From Rutidosis leptorrhynchoides (lineage: Eukaryota > Streptophyta > Magnoliopsida > Asterales > Asteraceae), in assembly GCF_046630445.1 (NCBI RefSeq), contig NC_092335.1:628525501-628589500 (forward strand): a stretch of 64,000 nt of DNA. The letters are read 5' to 3'. Shown in pieces: positions 36,501-47,316 of this stretch. The translations under genes and the position numbers were made by a program. The notes beneath the pieces were generated by a model that was not told the DNA's origin, ran no database searches, and saw only the letters and a list, made by a program, of their open reading frames with translations. How positions within the stretch are numbered: position 1 is the stretch's first letter; each line of letters starts with the position of its first letter.

Positions 36501-37033
36501 CATTAAAATATCGTTACAACGATAATCGTTGCATATAAGTCTCGTTTCGTAATTCTTGAGTTAGTAGTCTTGTTTTTACATATGTAGTTCATTGTTAACA
36601 CACTTAATGATATATTTAAATATCATTTTATCATGTTAAATATAGTGTATCAATATCTTAATATGATACATATGTATTTAGTAGACGTTATCATAACGAT
36701 AATCGTTATATATATCATTTCGAGCTTCTTAACTTAGTAATCTCATTTCTTATGTATATCACACATTGTTAATATACTTAGTGAGATACTTACTCATCAT
36801 AATCTTATGTCAACCATATATATATGTCTATATATACCACAACATGTAGTTTTTACAATTTTGTAACGTTCGTGAATCGCCGGTCAACATGGGTGATCAA
36901 TTGTCTATATGAAACTTATTTCATTTAATCAAGTCTTAACAAATTTGATTGCTTAACACGTTGGAAACATTTAGTCATGTAAATATCAATCTCAATTAAT
37001 GTATATAAACATGGAAAAGTTCGGGTCACTACA
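33575..37033 (-). repeat. 5' LTR of chromovirus
   Basis: TGAAATGTCCC...GGGTCACTACA, partner of 23588-27051. Differences by eye are scattered single bases and small indels. Confidence 0.93.
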
Positions 37034-37038
37034 GTACG

Positions 37039-37326
37039 CACGCTAGCGATTACCTGCATACGTATAGAATGCGCATGCGGGTTGCGGTATCATTATGTCC
37101 CCCAGTTTGATGTTATGTGACGCGAGCCACATGATATCAAACTATTAAGTGAAAAATTAGAAAGAAACAAGAAAACAGCCAGCATTAAATTTTCTGCGTG
37201 CGTCTCGAGGACATTAAATGCCTGTCACTGTCGCAGAAGCCCATTCGGCTGACAAGACATAAAGTGACAGTGAGCAGGCGCGTGTGGGCCACGCGCTCAA
37301 CATTGGGTACAACAAACTGAAGCTCA
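37039..37326 (-). repeat. Tat LTR, U3-proximal part (288 bp)
   Basis: Resumes after the chromovirus TSD. The minus-strand LTR start is TGAGCTTCAGTTTG at 37326, preceded by a purine tract. Confidence 0.88.
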
Positions 37327-37346
37327 CTTTCTTCATCTTCATCTCT
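37327..37346 (-). promoter_or_regulatory. Polypurine tract before the Tat LTR
   Basis: The minus strand reads GAGATGAAGATGAAGAAAG ending exactly at the LTR start. This implies that the 1 kb to its right is the 3' internal end of a Tat element in the same orientation, although gag follows the same LTR on the other side. Confidence 0.55.
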
Positions 37347-37426
37347 GCAAACATATGCGCACAGTTAGAACATATAAGTATGCAGCAACTGCTATATATT
37401 CACATGCATTTTTACTATTCCTACCC

Positions 37427-38131
37427 TTACCATTCGGCGAGATTATGGCTGGGCACATGTTCTCCCATGGCCAGTGCGCGGATATCTTTCCTAACCACAG
37501 CATAACATTCCCATACGACCGTCGACCGGTGCACAAGCTGTGCGTTAGCGCACTCCGCTAATAGTTTCGTTTCCTCATCATCCAGGACGGGGGTCTTGTT
37601 TACGTCCTTTGCTACACTTTCGCACCAGATTAGCGTTTGCGGAAAGCTGGCTCCAACAACTGATTGGTCAATAATGAAGAAAGTTTCTTTCCAATGACCC
37701 GCATTCGATTTGGGGGTTTTTGTGAAGTTTTGCCGGGCGAAGAAGGTAAACCAGGACTTATGGTGGGTAGCTAGGCGGTATAGATGGCAGAACACCTTGA
37801 CTAATGGTACCCTGTTTAGCGCGACACACCACATCTCAAATAGCACTATTTTCCCTATGGCGTATGGGTGTAATTGCCCTAACCCTACGTGGAAATGATC
37901 TAGTACGCCTAGAAAGAAGTCTGAGGGTGGAACCCTAAAATTCCCATGTTTAAATGCATGCTCGTATATCGCTACCTTCTTCTCCGGTGGTTTGTGAGCA
38001 CGTTGGTTAGAAAGGGGTGGCACCGGATTATACTGTGCTAACAGTGGGTATTGTTTCACTAAAGAATCTATATGTTTTTGCTGTATTACCGATACTACGC
38101 TATCTACATAAGTCTCATTTGCCTTAGTCAT
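37427..38131 (-). CDS. Gypsy-type putative transposase-domain protein, 234 aa
   Basis: Intact frame starting MTKANETYVDSVVSVIQQ. The central part FRVPPSDFFLGVLDHFHVGL, QLHPYAIGKIVLFEMW and WFTFFARQNF follows the pattern of Pfam Transposase_28 (PF04195), a domain found in accessory ORFs of plant Tat elements; its biochemical role is not established. It is shorter than usual relatives and ends just before the polypurine tract region, so a C-terminal truncation is likely. A TATA box lies about 130 bp upstream. It sits between two Tat LTRs in opposite orientation. Confidence 0.7.
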   Translation of the reverse strand: MTKANETYVDSVVSVIQQKHIDSLVKQYPLLAQYNPVPPLSNQRAHKPPEKKVAIYEHAFKHGNFRVPPSDFFLGVLDHFHVGLGQLHPYAIGKIVLFEMWCVALNRVPLVKVFCHLYRLATHHKSWFTFFARQNFTKTPKSNAGHWKETFFIIDQSVVGASFPQTLIWCESVAKDVNKTPVLDDEETKLLAECANAQLVHRSTVVWECYAVVRKDIRALAMGEHVPSHNLAEW

Positions 38132-38260
38132 TTTTTAAGAATGATCGGAGAATTACTAACCTTTTGTAGTTGGCCGGAATATATGGGTTTGATCGGAATT
38201 GATTTTGCACCGTATCGGAGAAGCTTGAGGCAGAAAAATAGAAATGAGGATGAATTGGGT

Positions 38261-38272
38261 CTATTTATAGTG
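38261..38272 (-). promoter_or_regulatory. TATA box upstream of the transposase-domain ORF
   Basis: CACTATAAATAG on the minus strand, about 130 bp before the ATG at 38131, followed by a pyrimidine-rich leader. It suggests the ORF has its own promoter. Confidence 0.6.
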
Positions 38273-38357
38273 AGCAATGGGTGTAGTGGGGTGACACGGT
38301 TTCATCGTGGCCATACACGTGTAACGCAACTATCGGTCGACGTTTTCTGCACGCGCG

Positions 38358-39145
38358 TGAGCTTCAGTTTGTTGTACCCAATGTTGAGCACGTGGCCCAC
38401 ACGCGCCTGCTCACTGTCACTTTATGTCTTGTCAGCCGAATGGGCTTCTGCGACAGTGACAGGCATTTAATGTCCTCGAGACGCACGCGAAAAATTTAAT
38501 GCTGGCTGTTTTCTTGTTTCTTTCTAATTTTTCACTTAATAGTTTGAGATCATGTGGCTCGCGTCACATAACATCAAACTGGGGGACATAATGATACCGC
38601 AACCCGCATGCGCATTCTATACGTATGCGGGTAATCGCTAGCGTACGTACGCATGTAATTTATGTGCGGTATGCGGTATGCGGGAGCGTGTTGAATGCCT
38701 TTGTTCTTGGCATGGCGGTTACTTGGCCGTCAAGCCTAATATCTTTTCCATAATTACAACCGAGACTCGGGGGAGTTTGTTATGGAAAGGATTATCACAA
38801 TCTTGGACGGTTCTAGAATTAGGGTTTGCCTATATATACTAACCCTAATTATCATTCCACGATCATCACACTTTACGTAGGCTTACAATACGTAATCATT
38901 ATCATCGTTCATTAAAGGCTAACAGGTTAGTTACTTTCGACAGTTTCCTACAACCTTGTTTGGGCCTTCGATCGACGAACGTCATCGAAGGTGGACTTAA
39001 TCACCTAGCCACCCCGCCGACATCATTATGTCGGCCAGGGTTATTCACGGTAGCCGGACCGGAGAGCTAAGTTCTAAGATCCTTAAACCCCTTTAAAACG
39101 TATCGAATATGCATATTGACTTCTTGGAAAATATATGCACGATCA
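38358..39145 (+). repeat. Tat LTR in inverted orientation (788 bp)
   Basis: TGAGCTTCAG...GCACGATCA in plus reading. It is the reverse complement of the Tat LTR at 23088-37326, and equal in length once the chromovirus and one TSD are removed. Neither a primer site after it nor a polypurine tract before it is present. The flanks (GCGCG and GGGGT) do not match, so it is not a simple solo LTR. Confidence 0.85.
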
Positions 39146-40130
39146 GGGGTAAAGTGTCAAACCAACATTTCCATAAAAAAATCTTAAATAAACTCCACTC
39201 AAATATTCAACGGGTCATATCTTCTCGCCCGCAACGAGTTAAATTTTCCAGACACCATCGTTAAGCTCGAAATAACTTTACGAACACAATGTCACTAACT
39301 ATACGCAAAACGAACGCTTTTTAAAAAACGCTAAATATTTGTGTCCACCTTTCATACACGTTGATTTTTTCCTCACGGGCTCTGTAACTATTTTCATCTA
39401 TTAACAACATATACATATGAGTCTTATTATTTTTAAAAAAAATTATTTAGTAATTTTTTTGATATTACTCGGTAAATATTCTATTCTTAAATCATACGGA
39501 GTCTTAATATAAGCTAACGAGTTAATTGCGTTAAATTTTAAAAAGTCAACAACTCCGTAGCAAAACGCGAAAATACACATATATTGTTAATTTAAGATAA
39601 CATCTAAATCTTTGACGGATTATACCTTTTCGTTCGACTCGAGTTGCGCTCCAACGACATCATCGTTAGCCACGAAATAATTTTGCAAAATAAACGCAAT
39701 AAAATACATTGGAAACCGAACCCCGACGCGAAGCGATGGTTGGAAAACTAGGTAAAACTACAATATTAAAACCTTTCTTTAACACCTCTGTCTCTATCAC
39801 TCTCAATACAAAATAAAATGCTGCATTCTCAAGATTTTTTTTTGATTAGAAAGAAAAGGAAATAGATGGATTAGAAAATAGTAGTGATTCTCGAATTTTT
39901 ATTTCAAGCGAAAAGGAGATGAAAGTAGCGAACTAAAAAATGATAATACATTAACATTTTGCTAAGAATACTCTATTTGAAGTTTGAACGAATCAGAAGG
40001 ATAGTAAAGTACTGTTATCTGTTTTCTTTTTCACTGCTTTGTGCTAAAAATAAAACTTGAGAATACAAAGTTAAAAATTATTTCACTCCCTCCCTACTCT
40101 TCTCCTCTCATTTCACTCTTTAACCTAAAC
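39146..40130. other. Spacer with a possible Helitron 3' end at 39722-39751
   Basis: AT-rich with dispersed-repeat character. At 39722-39738 CCCGACGCGAAGCGATGG forms a hairpin with one mismatch, and AAAACTAG follows 10 nt later, as in Helitron 3' ends (hairpin then CTRR). No 5' partner was found, and the base after CTAG is G, not the usual T. No gene seen. Confidence 0.35.
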
Positions 40131-40560
40131 CTAAAAATATCACCCTTCCTCTTCTAAGATCTGTTGCCGCCACTGCCACTGCCACTCCTCTTCCACTTTC
40201 TGCGGCCGCCGGACATCCCTAACCGCCGCTCGACGGCCATCACCACTTCTCCACCATCGGTTGTTTACTTTTCCATCAACCACCAAACAATCACCCTCGT
40301 CGGCTATCATCACTACTCCACCGTAGCTTGTCTTCTTCTACAACCACCAATCCACCGCTCCTCTCTTCTTCTCCACTCAAACCACCGTCCACCCTTCTAC
40401 TTCTCCGGCTAAACTACGGCACACCCCTTTCTTTATAAAAACAGAGCTCCCCCGTATCTCTCTCAGATCTGTTTGCGTGTTTTTATTTTCAAAATCGCCG
40501 CCTTAAGTTCAGATCCGGTGGTTGTCGGCAGTTACCGGCGGTTGCCGGCGTTGGTGACTG
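40131..40560. other. GC-richer Pro/Ser/His-coding stretch, unassigned
   Basis: Higher GC than its surroundings, with an open frame at 40164-40412 (82 codons) rich in Pro, Ser and His, and a 'ctctctcagatctg' segment. It looks like a captured gene 5' fragment or untranslated region. No family is recognised and the frame may be chance. Confidence 0.25.
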
Positions 40561-40869
40561 CTGGCAGTGGCCAGATTTATGCATGATAATTTTATTTATA
40601 TATTTACATCCTTTTAAAACATACCATATAATAGTACATATTTCTAGGGTCTTATTTTTATTGTTATTGTTATTGTTATAGTTTCAATGACAGAGTTTGG
40701 ATGGATAAATTTATAGTTGTCAGTATAAAATAAAGATCGAGAAGATGAAACAGATTGCCATAATTCATCCAGTAAAAAGGTTAAAAACTGATAAAAAGGA
40801 TATTTTTTGTGGACACCAATACTGCAATAAAATACATGTTAGTATATTATAACCATCCGTTTGTTTAAA

Positions 40870-41180
40870 TTGTAGGTATTATTGAAGATGAAATTTCTAA
40901 GTTTATGATTTTGTTTGGGATCGAAGATGAAGATGAAGATAATATAGATGAAGATAGAAGTGATGAATGATGATGATACGACAAAAATACTAGTGCTTGG
41001 CATGTGGGATAACTTGCCGGAACTTAACTAACATTCGTTAGAGTCAGGTACTAATTGCACAACAATTTCAAATATTAGGGTGATCTACATAAAAAAAACT
41101 TTATATTCATCCATCATTCATAAATTTTAAACGAACATTAAGGATCGATAGTGTAATTTTATTTATAAAATTCTGTTACT
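40870..41180. repeat. Dispersed repeat, copy 1
   Basis: Shares an ordered set of phrases with 54595-54910: GAAGATGAAGATGAAGAT, GATGATACGACAAAAAT, the TAACTAACATTCGTT core, GTCAGGTACTAATTGC, and AAACGAACATTAAGGA. Non-coding; class unknown. Confidence 0.6.
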
Positions 41181-41743
41181 TAAAATGATTATCATCTTTT
41201 TTATCATAACTCATCCCCAATAAGAAAAAAAATGCATAAAATAATCAAATTCAAACATTTTTTATACTATCATTTTAGCTTACACAATCAATTGGACGCG
41301 CTACACTCTTCAAAAACATAACTTAATAACTATGGCTCTCAAATAAGTTACAATCTAAAGTGATGTTAGATGGCATTGTCATCACCAACAAATGCATTTT
41401 TATAATATGAGTTGGTTATTATATTACTATATCTAATAATAATCTAAATCTAATATATTATTAAATTATATATTTCAATTCTGCGAAATTACAGGTTATA
41501 ATCTAACTATTAAAGTTTTTTTTTTTTATTTTTTTTATTTTTTTATTTTTAAGAAAGGTAGTTGATGATTATATGGAAAAAATACTAACGAATTAAAAAA
41601 ATATTTGTTTGAACGCAAGATTCGATTGGTGATTGAGAGATTTTTATAGGCATGAGCCAAGCCAAGCCAAACCTAACAATATTACACAAAACCTTAGTTT
41701 TCATCATTTGTTTTCATTCTACTTCACTTCTTGGACATTTGCT
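41181..41743. other. AT-rich spacer before the copia element
   Basis: Poly-T and AT-rich DNA; no gene, no repeat pair found in the window. Confidence 0.5.
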
Positions 41744-41748
41744 ACCTT

Positions 41749-42117
41749 TGTTATAATAATAATAATAATATAGATATGGATAGTCAATTTTGGTGTATAC
41801 ATATAGTCAATTTTGGTACACAAAGTATGTATTTTTATATTGAGATTTTAGGCTATAAATACTCATGAATGCAAGCATTAAACTTGCACCATTTCTCACA
41901 CTTACAAAGTGTTTCTTTCTTTCTCTCCATTATCATCTTTGTTCTTACACTTCATTATTAGTATTCTAAATCAAGAATCAAATCACTAAAGGTAGTTATA
42001 AGCCTACTGAATTATAACATCAAGAATCAAACCACTAAAGGTAGTTATAAGCCTACTGAATTATAACATCAAGAATCAAACCACTAAAGGTAGTTATAAG
42101 CCTACTGAATTATAACA
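41749..42117 (+). repeat. 5' LTR of copia element
   Basis: TGTTATAATAAT...GAATTATAACA. Holds three tandem copies of a 49-bp unit from 41971 (start phrase TCAAGAATCAAA) to the LTR end, and TATA-like CTATAAATAC at about 41850. Confidence 0.93.
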
Positions 42118-42132
42118 CGTTATCAGCACGAT
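42118..42132 (+). promoter_or_regulatory. Copia primer binding region
   Basis: CGTTATCAGCACGAT directly after the LTR, where the primer site belongs. It is not the standard initiator-Met 3'-end site; an internal tRNA part may prime. Confidence 0.5.
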
Positions 42133-42147
42133 AATCTTAATACTAAA

Positions 42148-42300
42148 TATGGTTGGCTCTGCCACCAAAATGATATATGGTCGGTTATACCACCAAAATG
42201 ATATATGGTCGGTTATACCACCAAAATGATATATGGTCGGTTATACCACCAGAATGATATAGGTCGGTTATACCACCTGAAAAAATATATGGTCGACACT
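42148..42300 (+). repeat. 27-bp tandem repeats in the copia leader
   Basis: About five copies of a unit containing ATGGTCGGTTATACCACC and AAAATGATAT, lying between primer site and gag. Confidence 0.8.
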
Positions 42301-42500
42301 GTCGCCAAATTTTCATTTATGTTTACTAATATTTATATTTTTGTTATATAACATTTATTTATGATTGCTTACACATGGTCGACACTGTCACCTACTTATC
42401 ATTTATGTTATATTAAATTTATGTTTAATGTTTATATACTTATGAATATAAATTGACTCTAATTTATCATGATGTTTGTTTTAATTTTTGATAATAGAAA

Positions 42501-43541
42501 ATGTCGAATCTGGAAAAGCTTAAATTTACTCCTTTAGAATCAACTGGAAACAACTACATGCCATGGGTTATAAAAGTAAAAATGCATCTTAAATCAATGG
42601 GCATTCTTGAAACCATAAATGAAAACAACACTTGTTCTGAAAAAGAACAAGCTACGGCATGTTGCTTTATTCATCAACATATTGATGAATGCTTACAAAA
42701 TAATTATGTGACTGTAGAAGATCCCCATGTTTTATGGGAAGGTCTCAAAAGCAGATTCAATAATCAAAGAGAAATTTTACTTCCAGCTGCAATGGAACAA
42801 TGGAGAACATTAAGGTTCCAAGACTTTAAGAAAGTAAATGAATACAGCTCAGCTCTGTATAATACATGTTCACAACTTAAATTCTGTGGACATGAAATTA
42901 GTGATGCAGACATGATGGAGAAAACTTTCTCCACAATGAATGCTGCAAACATCACAGTGCAAAGAAATTTGAGAATGCTAAAGTTCAAAACATATCCTGA
43001 ACTTAATTCATATCTCTTAGTTGCAGAGCAAAATGATGAGCTATTAATGAAAAATCAGCAATCCCGTCCTACTGGTACACTTGCAATCCCTGAAGCAAAT
43101 ACTGCAAATAATTATAAACAGGGACAAGGACGCGGGCAAGGTCGTGGTTATAATAACCATCACCATCATCATGCCAAAAGCCATAACTATGGTAGAAACC
43201 ATCCTTATGGTAATGGTAATGGTAATGGGCGTGGACGTGGTCGTGGTCGTGGCCGTGGTGGTCAAAGAAATAGTAATCTACGAAAATATAAATATCAACC
43301 ACAAAACAAGCCCATTAAACAAGATGTTGAAGAAAATTCTTCTAAAAATTCTGAAGAATCTTGCTACAGATGTGGTAGAATGGGCCACTGGACTAATACT
43401 TGCCGAACATCTAAACATCTTGTTAAGATGTATCAGGATTCGCTGAAAGGTAAAGAAAAGGAAGTAAATTTTGTGGATAATATTGATCCAACAGTCACTG
43501 AGAAACCATCTGATTTATATGAAGATTTCTTGAATGTTTAA
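42501..43541 (+). CDS. gag: Copia Gag, 346 aa
   Basis: Intact. Starts MSNLEKLKFTPLESTGNNYM. The gag domain (about residues 5-200) has WVIKVKMHLKSMGI, HVLWEGLKSRFNNQ and LRFQDFKKVNEYSSAL, followed by a Gly/Arg/His/Asn-rich basic stretch (about 205-260, RGRGRGRGRG) and a CCHC knuckle CYRCGRMGHWTNTC near residue 289. The ATG follows a 380-nt leader. Family role: particle coat and RNA packaging in the cytoplasm. In the same element gag and pol are separate frames, protease starting about 60 bp after the gag stop. Confidence 0.92.
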   Translation: MSNLEKLKFTPLESTGNNYMPWVIKVKMHLKSMGILETINENNTCSEKEQATACCFIHQHIDECLQNNYVTVEDPHVLWEGLKSRFNNQREILLPAAMEQWRTLRFQDFKKVNEYSSALYNTCSQLKFCGHEISDADMMEKTFSTMNAANITVQRNLRMLKFKTYPELNSYLLVAEQNDELLMKNQQSRPTGTLAIPEANTANNYKQGQGRGQGRGYNNHHHHHAKSHNYGRNHPYGNGNGNGRGRGRGRGRGGQRNSNLRKYKYQPQNKPIKQDVEENSSKNSEESCYRCGRMGHWTNTCRTSKHLVKMYQDSLKGKEKEVNFVDNIDPTVTEKPSDLYEDFLNV

Positions 43542-43604
43542 GTTGTGTGTCTTTTGAAAAATAAACGATTTAATATCGTCTGTCTTTGTCATTATGTTTG
43601 CTAA

Positions 43605-43915
43605 ATGTTTCAGTACTATCTATTTGCGTTTAAAATATTGTGTAATATTAATGTACTCACTATTTATTTCTTATATATGAAGTTCAATATGAATTTTGCT
43701 GGAATACAACATCAATCAAGTGGTGGAGATCTCTGTATAGCAGACAGTGGAACTACACACACTATACTTAAATCCGAGAAATATTTTATTGATCTAAAAC
43801 CAACGGAAGGAACTATACATACAATATCAGGACCTGCTAACTTGATAAAAGGGATAGGAAAGGCAAATTTCATACTACCAAATGGTACAAAATTTTTTAA
43901 TAAATGATGCCTTAT
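43605..43915 (+). pseudogene. Copia protease, frameshifted
   Basis: Active site IADSGTTHTIL near residue 45. The frame closes at 43907 after NGTKFF, because a run of six T at about 43892-43897 has one base more than the frame needs. The expected continuation (LINDALFSPKSSRNLLSF) is in the next frame. A real insertion, a sequencing error or translational slippage at the T run are all possible. Confidence 0.85.
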
Positions 43916-45474
43916 TTTCTCCCAAGTCAAGCAGAAATTTATTGAGTTTCTCCGACATATACCTTAACGGGTATGATTATCAGTCAGTGACAACAGAAAA
44001 TGAGAAATATTTAAGTATCACTGACAAGAGTCATGTGGTTGAAAAACTGCCAAGACTTAGTTCTGGATTACATTATACACATATAAATGTACCAGAAATA
44101 CATATGGTAGTTAACGAAAAATATATTGATCCTGGTGTATTCAGTTTATGGCATAACAGATTAGGCCATCCAGGATCAACAATGATGAAAAGGATTATTG
44201 AATGTACTCATGGACATCCACTAAAGGATAGAAAAATCCATCATGATACAATGGTTCTATGTACATCTTGCTCTCTTGGAAAATTGATAACTAGACCCTC
44301 ACCACTTAAGGTTGAGAAAGAATCACCAATGTTTCTTGAAAGAATTCAAGGTGATATATGTGGACCAATTCATCCACCATGTGGACCATTTAGATATTTC
44401 ATGGTTCTAATAGACGCATCTAGCAGATGGTCTCATGTTTGTCTGTTATCAAGCCGTAATGTGGCATTTGCAAAATTTCTTGCCTAAATTATTAAATTGA
44501 GAGCTCATTTTCCTGATTACACCATTAAAAGGGTGAGACTTGATAATGCTGGTGAATTTACATCTCAAGCATTTAATGACTATTGCATGTCTATAGGAAT
44601 TGTTGTTGAACATTCTGTTGCTCATGTGCATACACAAAATGGTTTAGCCGAGTCATTGATTAAACGTTTACAGTTAATCGCTAGACCATTGATAATGAGA
44701 ACAAAACTCCCTGTATCTATATGGGGTCATGCAATTTTACATGCTGCTGCATTGATTCGCATCAGACCAAGTGCAAGTCATAAATATTCCCCCCTACAAC
44801 TTGCTTTTGGTCAAGAGCCAAATATTTCCCATCTTAGAACATTTGGTTGTGCAGTGTATGTTCCAATTGCGACACCACAACGTACAAAAATGGGTCCTCA
44901 AAGGAGGTTGGGAATATATGTTGGATATGAAACATCTTCAATATTAAGGTATATTGAACCTATGACAGGTGACGTTTTTACAGCACGTTTTGCTGATTGT
45001 CATTTTAATGAAACATTGTTCCCTAGATTAGGGGGAGAAATGAAAAATAAAGAAAATGATGTTTCATGGTGTGAACCTCAATTAAAGTATCTTGATCCTC
45101 GCACAAAAGAATGCGAGACAGAAGTTCAAAAGATAATGCATATACAAGAACTTGCAAATCAATTGCCTGATGCATTTACAGATACAAAAACGGTGACAAA
45201 ATCATATATACCAGCAGTAAATACTCCAGCTCGAATTGAAATTCCAAAAGCTGGCAATAACGTCACTCATGAATCTTTGCCACGTCAGAAACGTGGAAGA
45301 CCAATCGGTTCAAAGGATAAAAATCCTCGAAAAAGAAAATCAGCTGATAATGAAGTAAAAGAAAGTGTTCAAGAAGAACCACAAATCAGTACTCCTACTG
45401 CAGAGGAGATTGATGATGTCAATACAGAAATTGCAATCAATTGCATATTCAAAAATATTATGGAACCGAAATGA
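43882..45474 (+). pseudogene. Copia integrase, one in-frame stop
   Basis: Zinc domain LWHNRLGHPGSTMM with CTSCSLGK. Core GDICGPIHPPCGPFRYFMVLIDAS (first Asp), RLDNAGEFTSQAF (second Asp), VAHVHTQNGLAESLI (Glu). A TAA at 44485-44487 replaces what is probably Gln, between LLSSRNVAFAKFLA and IIKLRAHFPDY. The C-terminal part holds GCAVYVPI and a basic PRQKRGRPIGSKDKNPRKRK, plausible as a nuclear signal. It ends early at 45474 by a one-A insertion just before RT. Confidence 0.88.
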
Positions 45475-47155
45475 AATGAAAAATCTTGATGAGAAATTTT
45501 CATTTAATGTTGCATATGACATCATGAATAATGATGATGATCCAGAACCAACATCTATGGTTGAATGTCAAAATAGACATGATTGGGCTCAATGGAAAGA
45601 AGCAATACGAGCTGAATTAGAATCACTCAATAAAAGAAAAGTTTTCGGATCCATCATTCTCACTCCTAAAGATGTGAAACCTGTAGGATACAGATGGATT
45701 TTTGTCCGAAAAAGAAATGAGAAAAATGAAGTTACAAGGTATAAAGCTAGACTTGTAGCTCAAGGTTTTTCTCAAAGACCGGGAATTGATTATGAAGAAA
45801 CTTATTCTCCTGTTATGGATGCAATTACTTTTAGGTACTTAATCAGTCTGGCAGTTTCTAAAAATTTAGAAATGCATCTCATGGATGTTGTGACTGCTTA
45901 TCTATATGGATCACTTGATAGTGATATATATATGAAGATACCTGAAGGATTTAAGGTACCAGAAGCATCAAATGCAAAACCCAAAGAAATGTATTCGATT
46001 AAATTACAAAGATCTTTATATGGGTTAAAACAATCGGGACGTATGTGGTATAACCGATTAAGTGATTACTTGATAAGCAAAGGGTATACAAATAATCTTA
46101 CTTGCCCTTGTGTTTTCATTAAGAAAACAACATCCGGATATGTGATCATAGCTGTTTATGTTGATGATCTTAACATCATAGGTACAAATAAAGAGATCCA
46201 TGAAGCCATTCAACTTCTAAAGAAAGAATTTGAAATGAAAGATCTCGGAAAAACCAAGTATTGCCTTGGTTTACAAATTGAGCATATGCCTAATGGTTTA
46301 CTTGTACATCAAACAACATATACTGAAAAGATTTTGAAACGTTTCAATATGGACAAGGCAAAACCATTAAGTACTCCTATGGTTGTTAGATCACTCAATG
46401 TTGAAGCTGATCCATTTCGTCCATGTGAAGATCAAGAAGACATTCTTGGACCAGAAGTACCATATCTTAGTGCAATTGGAGCTCTTATGTATCTTACAAA
46501 TTGTACAAGACCTGACATTTCTTTTGCAGTTAATTTGTTGGCAAGGTTCAGCTCTGCTCCTACCAAAAGACACTGGAATGGGATCAAACACATATTTCGA
46601 TACCTTCGAGGAACTACTGATTTAGGATTATTTTATTCTAACGAATCAAAACAAGATTTGGTTGGTTATGCAGATGCAGGTTATTTATCTGATCCACATA
46701 AAGCTAAATCTCAAACTGGATATGTATTCCTAAATGGAGGTACTGCAATATCATGGCGTTCTCAAAAACAAACACTTGTTGCTACATCGTCAAATCATGC
46801 CGAAGTGATTGCATTACATGAAGCTACTCGAGAATGTTTTTGGTTGAGATCAATGACACAACTCATTACTGATTCTTGTGGACTAGAACGCGATAAAAGT
46901 CCAACAACTATCTATGAAGATAATGCAGCTTGCATAGCACAGATGAAAGAAGGGTATATCAAAAGTGACCGAACAAAACACATACCACCTAGATTCTTCT
47001 CATACACTCAAAATCTCATTAAGGACAACCAGATTGAAATGAGATATGTGCAATCTAGCAAAAACTCTGCTGATCTTTTCACGAAAGCACTTCCAACTGC
47101 TATTTTCAGAACACACGTTCATAACATTGGCATGAGACATGTTCAAAAGATGTAA
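45475..47155 (+). CDS. Copia reverse transcriptase and RNase H
   Basis: Frame open from 45365; the true polyprotein part begins about 45475 with NEMKNLDEKFSFNVAYDIMN. RT: RWIFVRKRNEKNEVTRYKAR, SPVMDAITFRYLISL, HLMDVVTAYLYGSLDSDIYM, YGLKQSGRMWYNRL and the catalytic IIAVYVDDLNIIG. RNase H: VGYADAGYLSDPHKAKSQTG, SNHAEVIALHEATRE, YEDNAACIAQM and SADLFTKALPT. No lesion within this stretch, ending TAA at 47153-47155. Domain length and order are normal for copia pol. Confidence 0.92.
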
Positions 47156-47316
47156 CAGCTGAAGCGATGTCTACTTGAGGGGGAGTCAACTCCATGCTGC
47201 ACTCTTTTTCCCTTAGCTAAAGTTTTTTCCCACTGGGTTTTCTTTAGCAAGGTTTTTAACGAGGCAGTAATTTATAGTTGATCTTCAACAAAATAAAATT
47301 GCTATCCAAGGGGGAG
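47156..47316 (+). promoter_or_regulatory. Copia 3' untranslated part with polypurine tract
   Basis: AAGGGGGAG at 47308-47316 abuts the 3' LTR; a second TTGAGGGGGAG lies at about 47174. Confidence 0.75.

Larger units (their letters stand above)
23588..37033 (-). mobile_element. Element 3: chromovirus (Tekay-like Ty3), full length, decayed
   Basis: Bounded by TSD GTACG (23583-23587, 37034-37038). LTRs are 3464 and 3459 bp. Minus-strand order: 5' LTR, Met-tRNA primer site, acidic leader ORF, F-box-like ORF, gag, protease, RT, RNase H, integrase with C-terminal chromodomain, 3' LTR. The chromodomain and motif set fit the Tekay chromovirus group. Inserted in the Tat LTR. Confidence 0.93.
16866..37326 (-). 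mobile_element. Tat-type Ty3/gypsy element, partial, with nested insertions
   Basis: Order on the minus strand: LTR (37326 to 23088, split by the chromovirus), primer site, gag, protease, RT, RNase H, archaeal-type second RNase H, integrase. The extra RNase H after the normal one marks the Tat group. Gag, protease and early RT share one frame. It continues left of 16866 only as the 100-bp piece at 5306-5405. It carries two MITEs, three introns and many stops and frameshifts. Confidence 0.85.

Noticed and set aside
38358..39145. Simple solo LTR of the Tat family
   Set aside because: 5-bp flanks GCGCG and GGGGT differ, and the left flank lies inside element-like sequence.
40164..40412. Real small host gene
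   Set aside because: Low-complexity Pro/Ser/His composition with no domain; kept only as an unassigned GC-richer stretch.
43044..43446. Thr-, His- and Val-rich frames over the copia gag
   Set aside because: Shadows of the Gly/Arg/His-rich part of gag in other frames.
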